DNA of 10,700 nucleotides, taken from NCBI GenBank assembly GCA_024654145.1, contig JANLIM010000006.1, forward strand, positions 1 to 10,700, written 5' to 3'. The position numbers and the translations under genes were made by a program. Positions 1 to 5,668 of this stretch are shown here, piece by piece. Numbering within the stretch: the first letter of the stretch is position 1; every line of letters starts with the position of its first letter. This stretch comes from Candidatus Zambryskiibacteriota bacterium. GTDB taxonomy: Bacteria; Patescibacteriota; Minisyncoccia; Phycocordibacterales; Zambryskibacteraceae. The notes below the pieces were generated by a model. It ran no database searches and had not been told where the DNA came from. It worked only from the letters and a program-made list of their open reading frames with translations.

Positions 1-763
1 GTGGGAAGGAGTCAATAATGCGGTCAACGGTCTGGCTAGCGGTGTTGGTGTGTAGGGTCGAGAGTACCAAGTGCCCAGTCTCCGCAGCAGTAACTGCAGT
101 AGACATGGTTTCCGGATCTCTCATTTCTCCAATCATGACAATATCCGCGTCCTGGCGGAAGATGCCTTCAAGAGCAATGTGGAAGTTGGGTGTGTCGATT
201 TTGACCTCACGCTGGTCGATGATGGCCTTCTTGGGTTGGAAGATATACTCGACCGGATCTTCGATGGTAATAATGTGTTCCAGCCTTTCTTTATTGATAG
301 TTTCAACCATAGTAGCGAGAGTCGTCGACTTGCCGACACCAACAGGGCCGACTACGAGAAAAAAACCTTGCTGTCTCCTAGCAAACGTTTCAAGAATTGG
401 AGGAAGGTTAAGCTCCTCAAAGCTCTTGACCTCGCTTGGTATAAGTCGCATTGCAATACCTGTGCGTCCGAGAGAAACAAAAGCATTGCAACGGAAGCGC
501 CTGCCGCTACTATGGCTGAAGGAGAAGTTACTCTCTTTTTTCGCCTCAAACTCACTCTTATTTGTCGGAGTTAAAAGAAGTGCCAAAAGTCCATCCATAT
601 CTTCAACTGTAAGCACAGCAAATTTTGAAAGTGGTATAAGGAACCCAGACACTCGTATTACCGGCGGTCGGTCTTGGGAAAGGTGGAGATCAGAGGCTCC
701 TTCCTTTGCCATAATGTCGACAAAATCGTTTAAAAGTTTTTCGTGAGGCATATTCGAATACAT
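1..763 (-). CDS. pilT: PilT-family type IV pilus retraction ATPase (partial, C-terminus beyond window)
   Basis: Hexameric cytoplasmic ATPase that powers pilus retraction. The visible 254 residues give an N-terminal PAS-like domain (about 1-110) and a RecA-like ATPase core: P-loop GPVGVGKS at 139-146, Asp box IEDPVEY at 167-173, Walker B with IGEMRDPET at 211-219, and His box ETGHLVLSTLHTN at 228-240. GEMRD and the HTN-A-TVDRIID run are typical of PilT rather than PilB. About 100 C-terminal residues are missing at the window edge. The ATG at 763 shares a base with the TAA of pilB (TAATG), suggesting translational coupling; a second in-frame ATG lies at 751. A GAGGA about 15 bases upstream of 763 is the only Shine-Dalgarno-like sequence. 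It is last in the visible pilus operon. Confident by motif. Confidence 0.95.
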   Translation of the reverse strand, partial: MYSNMPHEKLLNDFVDIMAKEGASDLHLSQDRPPVIRVSGFLIPLSKFAVLTVEDMDGLLALLLTPTNKSEFEAKKESNFSFSHSSGRRFRCNAFVSLGRTGIAMRLIPSEVKSFEELNLPPILETFARRQQGFFLVVGPVGVGKSTTLATMVETINKERLEHIITIEDPVEYIFQPKKAIIDQREVKIDTPNFHIALEGIFRQDADIVMIGEMRDPETMSTAVTAAETGHLVLSTLHTNTASQTVDRIIDSFP

Positions 764-2349
764 TATAGCGTATTAATTTCCTCAAATGGAATAATGCGTT
801 CAAATGCTTTGATAATAGCGTCTTCCTTCATACTGAGCATGCCTTTGGCACGAGCCACTTTGTAGAGTTCTGGCTCTGTCGGATTCTTGAGGATAACGCC
901 TTCCACCTCTTTATCCATATCAAACACTTCCATAACAGAAACTCGTCCTGCTATACCAGATGGAAACTCTGCTGTAGGCTCTATTTCATAAATAGTCTTA
1001 CCGAGTGGAATGTCTTTACGGAATTTTTCGGGCAAATCTTCAAACTGCTTGTCAATCATAAGCTTAATAGAATCCTCGACCGGTATAGGCTTGCCAGTCC
1101 CCGGTGCAAGTTTCCTAACAAGGCGCTGAGCCATGGTGAGGATAAGAGTCGGAGCTATAAGATATGGGTCAACACCCATGGCTATGAGGCGCGGAATCAC
1201 TCCGATGGCATTATTAGTGTGGATGGTCGAGAGCACCAAGTGTCCAGTGAGGGCAGCATGGATAGCGAGCTGGGCCGTTTCCTTGTCGCGAATCTCTCCC
1301 ACCATGATAATGTCCGGGTCTTGGCGGAGTGTTGTACGAAGGCCAGTAGCAAACGTGTAATCAATTTCTGGCTGAATCTGAGACTGCGAAACACCAGCAA
1401 TGTTGTACTCGACAGGATCTTCTAGAGAAAGGACGTTCTTATGTTCTCGGTCCAGTTCATTGAGCATGGAGTAAAGTGTGGTTGATTTACCGGAACCAGT
1501 CGGACCAGATATAAGAATGAGTCCGTAAGGGCGCTTGATAGCCTTGCGCACTAAGTCTAGATTCCTCTCTGACATGCCCATTTTGTCGAGTGGAAGCAAA
1601 CCCTTCGACTGATCGAGAATTCTCATCACTACCTTCTCTCCATAATAAGTTGGGAAGGTAGAAACGCGGAAGTCTACCTGCCTATCCTGTACTTTTGTCG
1701 AGAAGCGTCCGTCCTGAGGCTTCCTCTTTTCGTCCAAGCGCATGTTGCTCATAATCTTAATGCGGGCTACCAGAGCCGAGTGAACTTTGATAGGTAGAGT
1801 AAGCGAAGTGTTGAGCTCGCCGTTGACTCGGAAGCGGACTTTGACGGTGTCAAATGTTGGTTCTATGTGAATGTCAGAAGCATTACCTTCCGAAGCGTAG
1901 CTCAATATGGTCGCCACCATCTTGGTCACTGGAGCATCTTCTACAATCGTCGCTTCCACTTTTTTCTGCGCTGTCTTACGTTTATCCTCCACTGGAGTTT
2001 CCGCAGCAATACCAGACTCAAGCTCATCGAGCACTTTAGTCACTTCTCCAGAAAGTCCCTGATACTTCTCCATCGCTTCTTTGAAGTCTTCCTCGGTGAT
2101 AAGAAAGAGTTTGTAAGGCATGCCAATCTTAGCCGAGATAAAGTTAAGCGCGTCGCGCGCTTCGAGATCGTTTGGATTAAGAGCACCCACTTCCAATACG
2201 CCGTCCTTCACGGCCATAGGCACTACTTTGTAATGCAGGGCTGAATCCTGGGGTATATAGTCGAGAACCTTGGCAGAAAGATTTATATCCTTAAGGCTTT
2301 TAGCCGGTACGCTTGCGCCCGACTTCTTTTTGTCAGAAAAAATTGCCAT
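763..2349 (-). CDS. pilB: PilB/GspE-family type IV pilus assembly ATPase
   Basis: Cytoplasmic hexameric motor that drives pilin polymerisation. The 528-residue protein has an N-terminal MshEN/GspE-N-like domain (about 20-115), a charged linker (about 115-140) and the ATPase core: SDIHIEP at 158-164, P-loop GPTGSGKS at 282-289, Asp box LEDPVEY at 309-315, Walker B DIIMVGEIRD at 346-355, His box TGHLVLSTIHTN at 368-379 and AQRLVRKL at 407-414. The tetracysteine zinc motif that follows QRLVR in many PilB/GspE proteins is absent; the segment reads RKLAPGTGKPIP and the whole protein has no cysteine pair. Length is otherwise near normal. It starts 3 bases after the stop of the preceding small membrane protein and overlaps pilT by one base. 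Function is confident. Confidence 0.96.
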   Translation of the reverse strand: MAIFSDKKKSGASVPAKSLKDINLSAKVLDYIPQDSALHYKVVPMAVKDGVLEVGALNPNDLEARDALNFISAKIGMPYKLFLITEEDFKEAMEKYQGLSGEVTKVLDELESGIAAETPVEDKRKTAQKKVEATIVEDAPVTKMVATILSYASEGNASDIHIEPTFDTVKVRFRVNGELNTSLTLPIKVHSALVARIKIMSNMRLDEKRKPQDGRFSTKVQDRQVDFRVSTFPTYYGEKVVMRILDQSKGLLPLDKMGMSERNLDLVRKAIKRPYGLILISGPTGSGKSTTLYSMLNELDREHKNVLSLEDPVEYNIAGVSQSQIQPEIDYTFATGLRTTLRQDPDIIMVGEIRDKETAQLAIHAALTGHLVLSTIHTNNAIGVIPRLIAMGVDPYLIAPTLILTMAQRLVRKLAPGTGKPIPVEDSIKLMIDKQFEDLPEKFRKDIPLGKTIYEIEPTAEFPSGIAGRVSVMEVFDMDKEVEGVILKNPTEPELYKVARAKGMLSMKEDAIIKAFERIIPFEEINTL

Positions 2350-2352
2350 ATT

Positions 2353-2643
2353 TTAATCTCTACCGATTATTTCAAAGGGGTTGGGGCGTCCAGCCTGAGT
2401 TTCTGGCAAATCTACGCTGAAATCTACGAGAGCCCGATATCCAGTAACAGAAAACAAATCTTGCCTGAAGGTAATACCTTCCAATTCCTCGGAGAGCTTC
2501 ACTAGACTTGTGTCAGCGGGAGTGTCTGGACCATTACTTTCCGAAATAAGAGCCGGGCCTACAAACGCGCTGTATACATAGAAGACAAGGAGTAGTACGA
2601 CGACTGCTACGATGGCTTTTTTGTTATTGAGAATTGTATCCAT
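2353..2643 (-). CDS. Small single-pass membrane protein of the pilus operon (PilP position)
   Basis: A 96-residue protein with a short cytoplasmic N-terminus (MDTILNNKK), one membrane segment (about residues 10-30, rich in V, L and F) and an extracytoplasmic tail ending in AGRPNPFEIIGRD. It occupies the place of pilP between pilO and pilB. It is about half the length of PilP and has no lipobox cysteine; the only resemblance is the GRPNPF stretch, which loosely recalls the RDPF motif of PilP. PilP links PilNO to the outer-membrane secretin, a partner not expected in a CPR cell, so I do not call it PilP. An in-frame TTG at 2673 would add ten residues (GKIIGKLKK) and overlap pilO by 13 bases; I chose the ATG at 2643, but neither has a convincing ribosome binding site. 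Role in the PilNO platform is inferred from position only. Confidence 0.75.
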   Translation of the reverse strand: MDTILNNKKAIVAVVVLLLVFYVYSAFVGPALISESNGPDTPADTSLVKLSEELEGITFRQDLFSVTGYRALVDFSVDLPETQAGRPNPFEIIGRD

Positions 2644-2660
2644 TTTTTTGAGTTTGCCGA

Positions 2661-3203
2661 TTATTTTACCCAATATGTCTCTATCAGTATCTCATGCTTA
2701 TAGAGACCAGACTCAGCCGCTATGAAGTTCACAGTCCTCACATCCATGATGCGCAGACTTTTCTCCAAGTCTTGGATAAAGCTTTTGAAGTTCTCGTAGT
2801 TAGAAACAAAACTTACTGCCACAAGAGTCTTCTGATACGCAGGCTCATGTTCAGAAAGAGTGACTTGAGTTGCTGCTTGTTCCGACTGCGTATCAATAGA
2901 AACATTACTTATAGAGATGCCATAACGGGAAGCAATAGCATCCAAGTCGAGTGCGAGACGGACAGTGTCAACATTTGCTGGCAACACTTTCGAGAGTCTC
3001 TCAATCTCAGCACGAGGGAGGGAGTTGTAATCCACCTGGAGCTTGTCGCGCGTCTCAATAATGTTTGAGATGTTATCCAGCACGTTCTTATACTCGTCAG
3101 ATGTGGCCGAGAGATCCTTTACCTGCCCATACATCGGGCTAGTGAAGGTATAGAAAAGCCCGACGGAGAGGATGAGAAGGAAGATGGCTGTAGAGTTTTT
3201 CAT
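2661..3203 (-). CDS. pilO: PilO-like inner-membrane platform protein
   Basis: Bitopic membrane protein that would pair with PilN in the pilus alignment platform. The 180 residues show an N-terminal membrane helix (about 5-22, MKNSTAIFLLILSVGLFY), a heptad-like coiled coil (about 27-75, with DNISNIIETRDKLQ) and a C-terminal ferredoxin-like region ending in ILIETYWVK. The segment LSKVLPANVDTVRLALDLD followed by ASRYGISI is typical of PilO (PAN or P-N, then a helix, then a G-I-I strand). It starts 12 bases after the stop of pilN, and its end overlaps the alternative TTG start of the next gene. AAGGAAA about 16 bases upstream is a weak ribosome binding site. PilO is short and poorly conserved, so the call rests on architecture plus neighbours. 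Confidence 0.85.
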   Translation of the reverse strand: MKNSTAIFLLILSVGLFYTFTSPMYGQVKDLSATSDEYKNVLDNISNIIETRDKLQVDYNSLPRAEIERLSKVLPANVDTVRLALDLDAIASRYGISISNVSIDTQSEQAATQVTLSEHEPAYQKTLVAVSFVSNYENFKSFIQDLEKSLRIMDVRTVNFIAAESGLYKHEILIETYWVK

Positions 3204-3215
3204 AATAATGTTTCT

Positions 3216-3905
3216 TTAATTTCCTTGAGGCGTCGTCGTCCCGCTCTCAAGAGAAACAGGAGTCGATGTAGCTGTCTCTACCGGAGCCTCCACCTCTTCT
3301 ATGATAGGCGCTGTTAGCTCGACCACCTTACGGTAGGAAACGAGGTCAGGATTAATATCAGCATTGAAAGAGAATCTGACATTGCCTCTTTCATCAAGAG
3401 CGAGATCGGAAAAGACAGGATTAATGAAGCTCTTACTCTCCTTTAGTATCTCTGCCTGGGCCGCGAGATTAGAGTAACTGCTCGCTTCGCCTTTGAGTGC
3501 AATTTTAAGCTCCTTGTTGTTCATGTTGAAGCTAAAGTCAGTAAAGCGCACTGTTCTTACAGTCGATGCTTCAAGAAGAGAGAGGAGAGGAGAAAGCACG
3601 ACATGTTGGTTAATCAAACCTTCAGTAGATAAGAGCCTGTTGTTGAGTCTAGTAATCTCGAGCACTGTTTCTGGCTCTACATTGCCCCTAGCTGCATCAA
3701 GCTCAGCCGCCATAGTCTTAATAGAATAGTCCAAGTAGAACTTGTAGCCCAAAGCGAGGAGTGCCGCGAGCAAAGAAAGTGCAAAAACAACCATAGCAAT
3801 AAAGCCGAGAATGCTACGTTCCTTCTTTACCGGCGCAGTATGACCACCTGTACCCGATACTACGGCACCCTTAGGTATAAAAGATGATTGAAATTTAGGA
3901 GGCAT
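3216..3905 (-). CDS. pilN: PilN-like inner-membrane platform protein
   Basis: Bitopic membrane protein expected to bind PilM on the cytoplasmic side and PilO outside. The 229 residues show a cytoplasmic tail of about 30, a membrane helix (about 32-56), a coiled-coil stretch (about 62-100), a ferredoxin-like domain (about 105-200) and a P/T/E-rich tail (about 205-229). The PilM-binding INLLP motif near the N-terminus of canonical PilN is not present; the tail instead has SSFIPKG at 7-13. This is the first gene of the operon. A TATAAT on the minus strand at 3936-3931 would give a leader of about 18 bases, and there is no Shine-Dalgarno sequence close to the ATG. The call rests on architecture and position upstream of pilO; sequence conservation of the family is low. 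Confidence 0.83.
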   Translation of the reverse strand: MPPKFQSSFIPKGAVVSGTGGHTAPVKKERSILGFIAMVVFALSLLAALLALGYKFYLDYSIKTMAAELDAARGNVEPETVLEITRLNNRLLSTEGLINQHVVLSPLLSLLEASTVRTVRFTDFSFNMNNKELKIALKGEASSYSNLAAQAEILKESKSFINPVFSDLALDERGNVRFSFNADINPDLVSYRKVVELTAPIIEEVEAPVETATSTPVSLESGTTTPQGN

Positions 3906-3930
3906 TTAAAAAGAAATGTGCTACCTCTAA

Positions 3931-3936
3931 ATTATA
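3931..3936 (-). promoter_or_regulatory. Putative -10 box of the pilN operon
   Basis: A perfect TATAAT reads on the minus strand upstream of pilN, placing the transcript start near 3924 and giving a leader of about 18 bases. No good -35 is seen (TTTCAG at 17 bases spacing). It gives the pilN-pilT operon its own start, independent of pilM on the far side of the accessory block. Confidence 0.5.
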
Positions 3937-3969
3937 GAACAAAAACAGCTCAACTGAAACAAGAAGTGT

Positions 3970-4368
3970 TTATAACTCCCGCACTTGTTTTTGCAACTTA
4001 TAGGCATTTCCGTGCTTAAGTAAGCCAAGATACGAAGCCTTTGATCCGTCCGATGTATTTCCGATTAAATTCTTCAACATTCTTCTTTTTGTCACCGTCC
4101 GTAAGACTCGATGGCCGGGAAAATGCACCCAGCCCAGGAAATCCACGCCGGAGGCGAAAGTTTTGATAAAAACCTTGTCTGGGTGAAGCTCCAGTTTCAG
4201 CTTATTTTCGAGAAAATGTACAATATACTGATATATTGTACATAAATGAGATCTGCTGGATGATAAGAAAACAAAGTCGTCGGCGTCCTTAAACACAAAG
4301 ATTCTCGCCGTATGGATACTGGATTCGGCGGCGGGAAACCATGGTCGCCTGCACTTGCCTACTACCAT
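3970..4368 (-). pseudogene. 5'-truncated reverse transcriptase (DGR / group II-like RT), C-terminal part
   Basis: The 132 residues readable from an ATG at 4368 match the C-terminal third of the retroelement-type reverse transcriptases common in CPR genomes. The catalytic-box region reads VFKDADDFVFLS at 25-36, followed by LKLELHPDKVFIKT (57-70), GVDFLGWVHFPGHRVLRT (74-91), TKRRM (93-97) and LGLLKHGNAYKLQ (114-126). ADDF with LHPDK and GVDFLGW is the signature order of motifs 5-7 and the thumb in diversity-generating-retroelement and related RTs. Everything before motif 5 (fingers and most of the palm, roughly 200 residues) is missing: upstream lie a terminator and an unrelated gene. The Y of YADD is D here (DADD). 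With no catalytic motif 3 it cannot polymerise, so I call it a remnant. Natural C-terminus and stop are intact. Which RT class it came from is uncertain. Confidence 0.8.
4216..4243. repeat. 12-bp perfect inverted repeat inside the RT remnant
   Basis: ATGTACAATATA at 4216-4227 is repeated exactly in inverted orientation at 4232-4243 around a 4-base centre (CTGA). It falls in the RT reading frame at about residues 42-51. It is A+T-rich, unlike its surroundings. It could be an operator-like site, a small insertion scar, or chance. Confidence 0.6.
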
Positions 4369-4380
4369 TATTAATTTTAA

Positions 4381-4414
4381 CAAAAAATCGGGCCCCGCGG
4401 AAATCGCGGGGCCC
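4381..4414 (-). terminator. Strong intrinsic terminator of the 203-residue gene
   Basis: A perfect 10-bp G+C stem (4390-4399 with 4405-4414, five-base loop) is followed on the minus strand by GATTTTTTG. It sits 51 bases after the stop of the gene ending at 4466 and just before the start of the RT remnant, so the remnant is separated from that gene transcriptionally. Confidence 0.9.
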
Positions 4415-4417
4415 AAG

Positions 4418-4463
4418 GACTAAGTCCCAAGGATCCAGAGGATCAAGGAGACTAAGACCCAAG
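4418..4463. repeat. Short direct repeat in the 3' UTR
   Basis: GACTAAGTCCCAAG at 4418-4431 recurs at 4450-4463 with one difference (A for T at the eighth base), 32 bases apart, between the stop codon at 4466 and the terminator. A GGATC is also repeated between them. Function unknown; it may be slippage or part of a larger folded 3' UTR. Confidence 0.5.
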
Positions 4464-4465
4464 TA

Positions 4466-5077
4466 CTACTTGCGCACGCCAGCGAACCACCAGCTGCCGT
4501 GCCAGCCGCGGCCGCTGCGGCTGACGAACACGCCGCGCTCGCCGCGCCAGTGGTCGAACGCGGCGAAGCACCATTTGCCATTGGCGTCATGCCAGTGCGT
4601 GCCATTGGGGTGCGTATCAGCGAAGGAGGGGTCCTCCTCGTTGACGGCAGCGAGCGAGTACGGGTCGGCGGGCTTGAGGCCGCGCAGTTCGTACTCCTTC
4701 TCCAGCTCTTCGTCGCTCACGTAGCGGCCGAGGTTGAAGAAGTAGACCGTCGCCTCGTCGCCCTCGCCCTTCGGCATGGCGTCGACCACGTTCCGATCGG
4801 TGTACTGCCGACGCCCAGTGGCGTCGAGAGTCTCCTGCGGAGTGCGCGAGCGGTTGACGCTCACGAGGCGGACAATCATGTTGCTGACCGCCTCCACGCG
4901 CTTGCGAACCGCCGCGACGAGCTCGGCGACGAGCGATTCACCCTGGGTCTCGATGACTTCTTGGGTGGGCTCGCTCATGAGACCGGACTTGCGCAGCGCG
5001 GCTCCCAGGATGTCCTGGAGCTTGCCGATCTGCCCGGCGGTGATGGTGTTCTCCGATGGGGTCACAACTTGCGTCAT
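4466..5077 (-). CDS. Uncharacterised G+C-rich accessory protein with Trp-rich C-terminus
   Basis: A 203-residue soluble protein with no signal peptide or membrane helix. Three parts are visible: a helical N-terminus (about 14-75, GQIGKLQDILGAALRKSG and AELVAAVRKRVEAV), a middle segment VNRSRTPQETLDATGRRQY (74-92) followed by ELEKEYELRGLKPADPYSL (124-142), and a C-terminus rich in W, H and G (about 156-203, HPNGTHWHDANGKWCFAAF and WHGSWWFAGVRK). It resembles an unnamed family I recall from other CPR genomes, often with the same ending; I know no function for it. The start at 5077 is set by GAGAG about nine bases upstream; an in-frame extension to 5158 lacks such a site. Base composition is visibly richer in G+C than the pilus genes on either side, consistent with acquisition. 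It has its own promoter and terminator, so it is a single-gene unit. It uses a TAG stop. Confidence 0.88.
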   Translation of the reverse strand: MTQVVTPSENTITAGQIGKLQDILGAALRKSGLMSEPTQEVIETQGESLVAELVAAVRKRVEAVSNMIVRLVSVNRSRTPQETLDATGRRQYTDRNVVDAMPKGEGDEATVYFFNLGRYVSDEELEKEYELRGLKPADPYSLAAVNEEDPSFADTHPNGTHWHDANGKWCFAAFDHWRGERGVFVSRSGRGWHGSWWFAGVRK

Positions 5078-5133
5078 GGCGTCATCTCTCTTTCGGTAAG
5101 CTGGGTAACGGTATTGTCGCCACAGCTCCATAG

Positions 5134-5154
5134 TGTCAAAGATGGCCTTTGACA
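5134..5154. promoter_or_regulatory. Inverted repeat in the 5' leader (operator or RNA hairpin)
   Basis: TGTCAAAG at 5134-5141 pairs perfectly with CTTTGACA at 5147-5154 around a five-base loop. It lies in the predicted 122-base leader between the transcript start near 5200 and the ATG at 5077, so it could be a repressor site or a leader hairpin controlling the downstream gene. Confidence 0.55.
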
Positions 5155-5206
5155 TCACAAAGCTATGGCGAATTCCGCAAGTAGTGTTAAAGATCTATCT
5201 CTTTTA

Positions 5207-5235
5207 ATCATACACCCAAACTTATGTTTTGTCAA
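5207..5235 (-). promoter_or_regulatory. Strong sigma-70-type promoter of the 203-residue gene
   Basis: On the minus strand a consensus TTGACA (5235-5230) is followed after exactly 17 bases by TATGAT (5212-5207). The transcript would start near 5200 and carry an unusually long leader for this window, about 122 bases. It is one of the two best promoters in the window. Confidence 0.85.
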
Positions 5236-5283
5236 GAGCTACGGGCAAATTGTCAAAATATGGCTTAAAATAAGCAAAAAGAA

Positions 5284-5318
5284 AGTGCCCGGTCGTCTTA
5301 TGGCGACGAACGGGCACT
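5284..5318 (-). terminator. Intrinsic terminator of the 87-residue gene
   Basis: AGTGCCCG at 5284-5291 pairs with CGGGCACT at 5311-5318, with a further five-base pair stack inside (5293-5297 with 5305-5309) and one mismatch between. On the minus strand it is followed by TTTCTTTTTG. It lies 17 bases after the stop at 5335. Confidence 0.85.
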
Positions 5319-5334
5319 CAGGAACAGGTTTGCA

Positions 5335-5598
5335 TCATGAGATACTCCTGGGTTTGAACGTCTGTGCGTCCTGGAGTTTGCGCTGGTCTCGAACATACTC
5401 GGCATTATCAAGACGCAAAGCCAGAGCATTGACGAGGTTGGGATTGCAACGAGGCAAAGCTTGCAAATCACGGAGCAGAGCGTAGCCCGCATCGATTAGA
5501 GCTTGGATTGATTCGACTGAATCCGAAAGGCTGACATGCTTCAACGCTTCGGCGCAGTCGAGCTGCTCGGATGTCAGTTTTTCGTTCACTACTTTCAA
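5335..5598 (-). CDS. Small helical protein of unknown function
   Basis: An 87-residue soluble protein, predicted largely alpha-helical (KLTSEQLDCAEALKHV, SVESIQALIDAGYALLRDL, LVNALALRLDNAEYVRDQ), with no recognisable motif. The start is decided by the ribosome binding site: AGAAAGGAGGT, the strongest in the window, ends six bases before TTG at 5598. An in-frame GTG at 5625 lies upstream of that site and would translate through it. An ATG at 5603 touches the site but is out of frame and stops at its third codon. It lies between the end of pilM and the G+C-rich gene, is closed by its own terminator, and may use a weak promoter inside the end of pilM. Function unknown; the helical pattern would fit a small binding or dimerising protein, but nothing specific supports that. 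Confidence 0.8.
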   Translation of the reverse strand: MKVVNEKLTSEQLDCAEALKHVSLSDSVESIQALIDAGYALLRDLQALPRCNPNLVNALALRLDNAEYVRDQRKLQDAQTFKPRSIS

Positions 5599-5640
5599 AG
5601 CATACCTCCTTTCTTGAGGTCTCACGTTTTTTCTGCCTAC

Positions 5641-5668
5641 ACTATATATTATCCCTCCGTCTCCGCAA
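5641..5668 (-). promoter_or_regulatory. Possible promoter of the 87-residue gene
   Basis: TTGCGG (5668-5663) and TATAGT (5646-5641) lie 16 bases apart on the minus strand, overlapping the last codons and stop of pilM. Leader would be about 35 bases and contain the AGGAGGT site. The -35 is only a partial match. Confidence 0.4.

Noticed and set aside
18..746. Long plus-strand open frame over the pilT region, and a shorter one at 71-574
   Set aside because: They are antisense to a minus-strand frame that gives a perfect PilT with P-loop, Walker B and His box; the plus-strand translations show no recognisable domain.
3937..3969. Terminator for the RT remnant (CAG-TTGAG-CTG followed by TTTTT on the minus strand)
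   Set aside because: The stem is only three to four base pairs, too weak to call.
3970..5077. A complete diversity-generating retroelement with the 203-residue gene as target
   Set aside because: I found no template/variable repeat pair in the window; the gene's C-terminal coding end is not repeated near the RT, and the RT lacks its catalytic N-terminal part.
4499..5152. 217-codon plus-strand open frame
   Set aside because: It is the antisense of the G+C-rich 203-residue gene, where high G+C keeps other frames open; promoter, ribosome binding site and terminator all support the minus strand.
5078..5158. Longer start for the 203-residue protein (GTG at 5158 or ATG at 5155)
   Set aside because: No ribosome binding site is placed for these starts, the extra segment overlaps the leader inverted repeat, and GAGAG fits the ATG at 5077.
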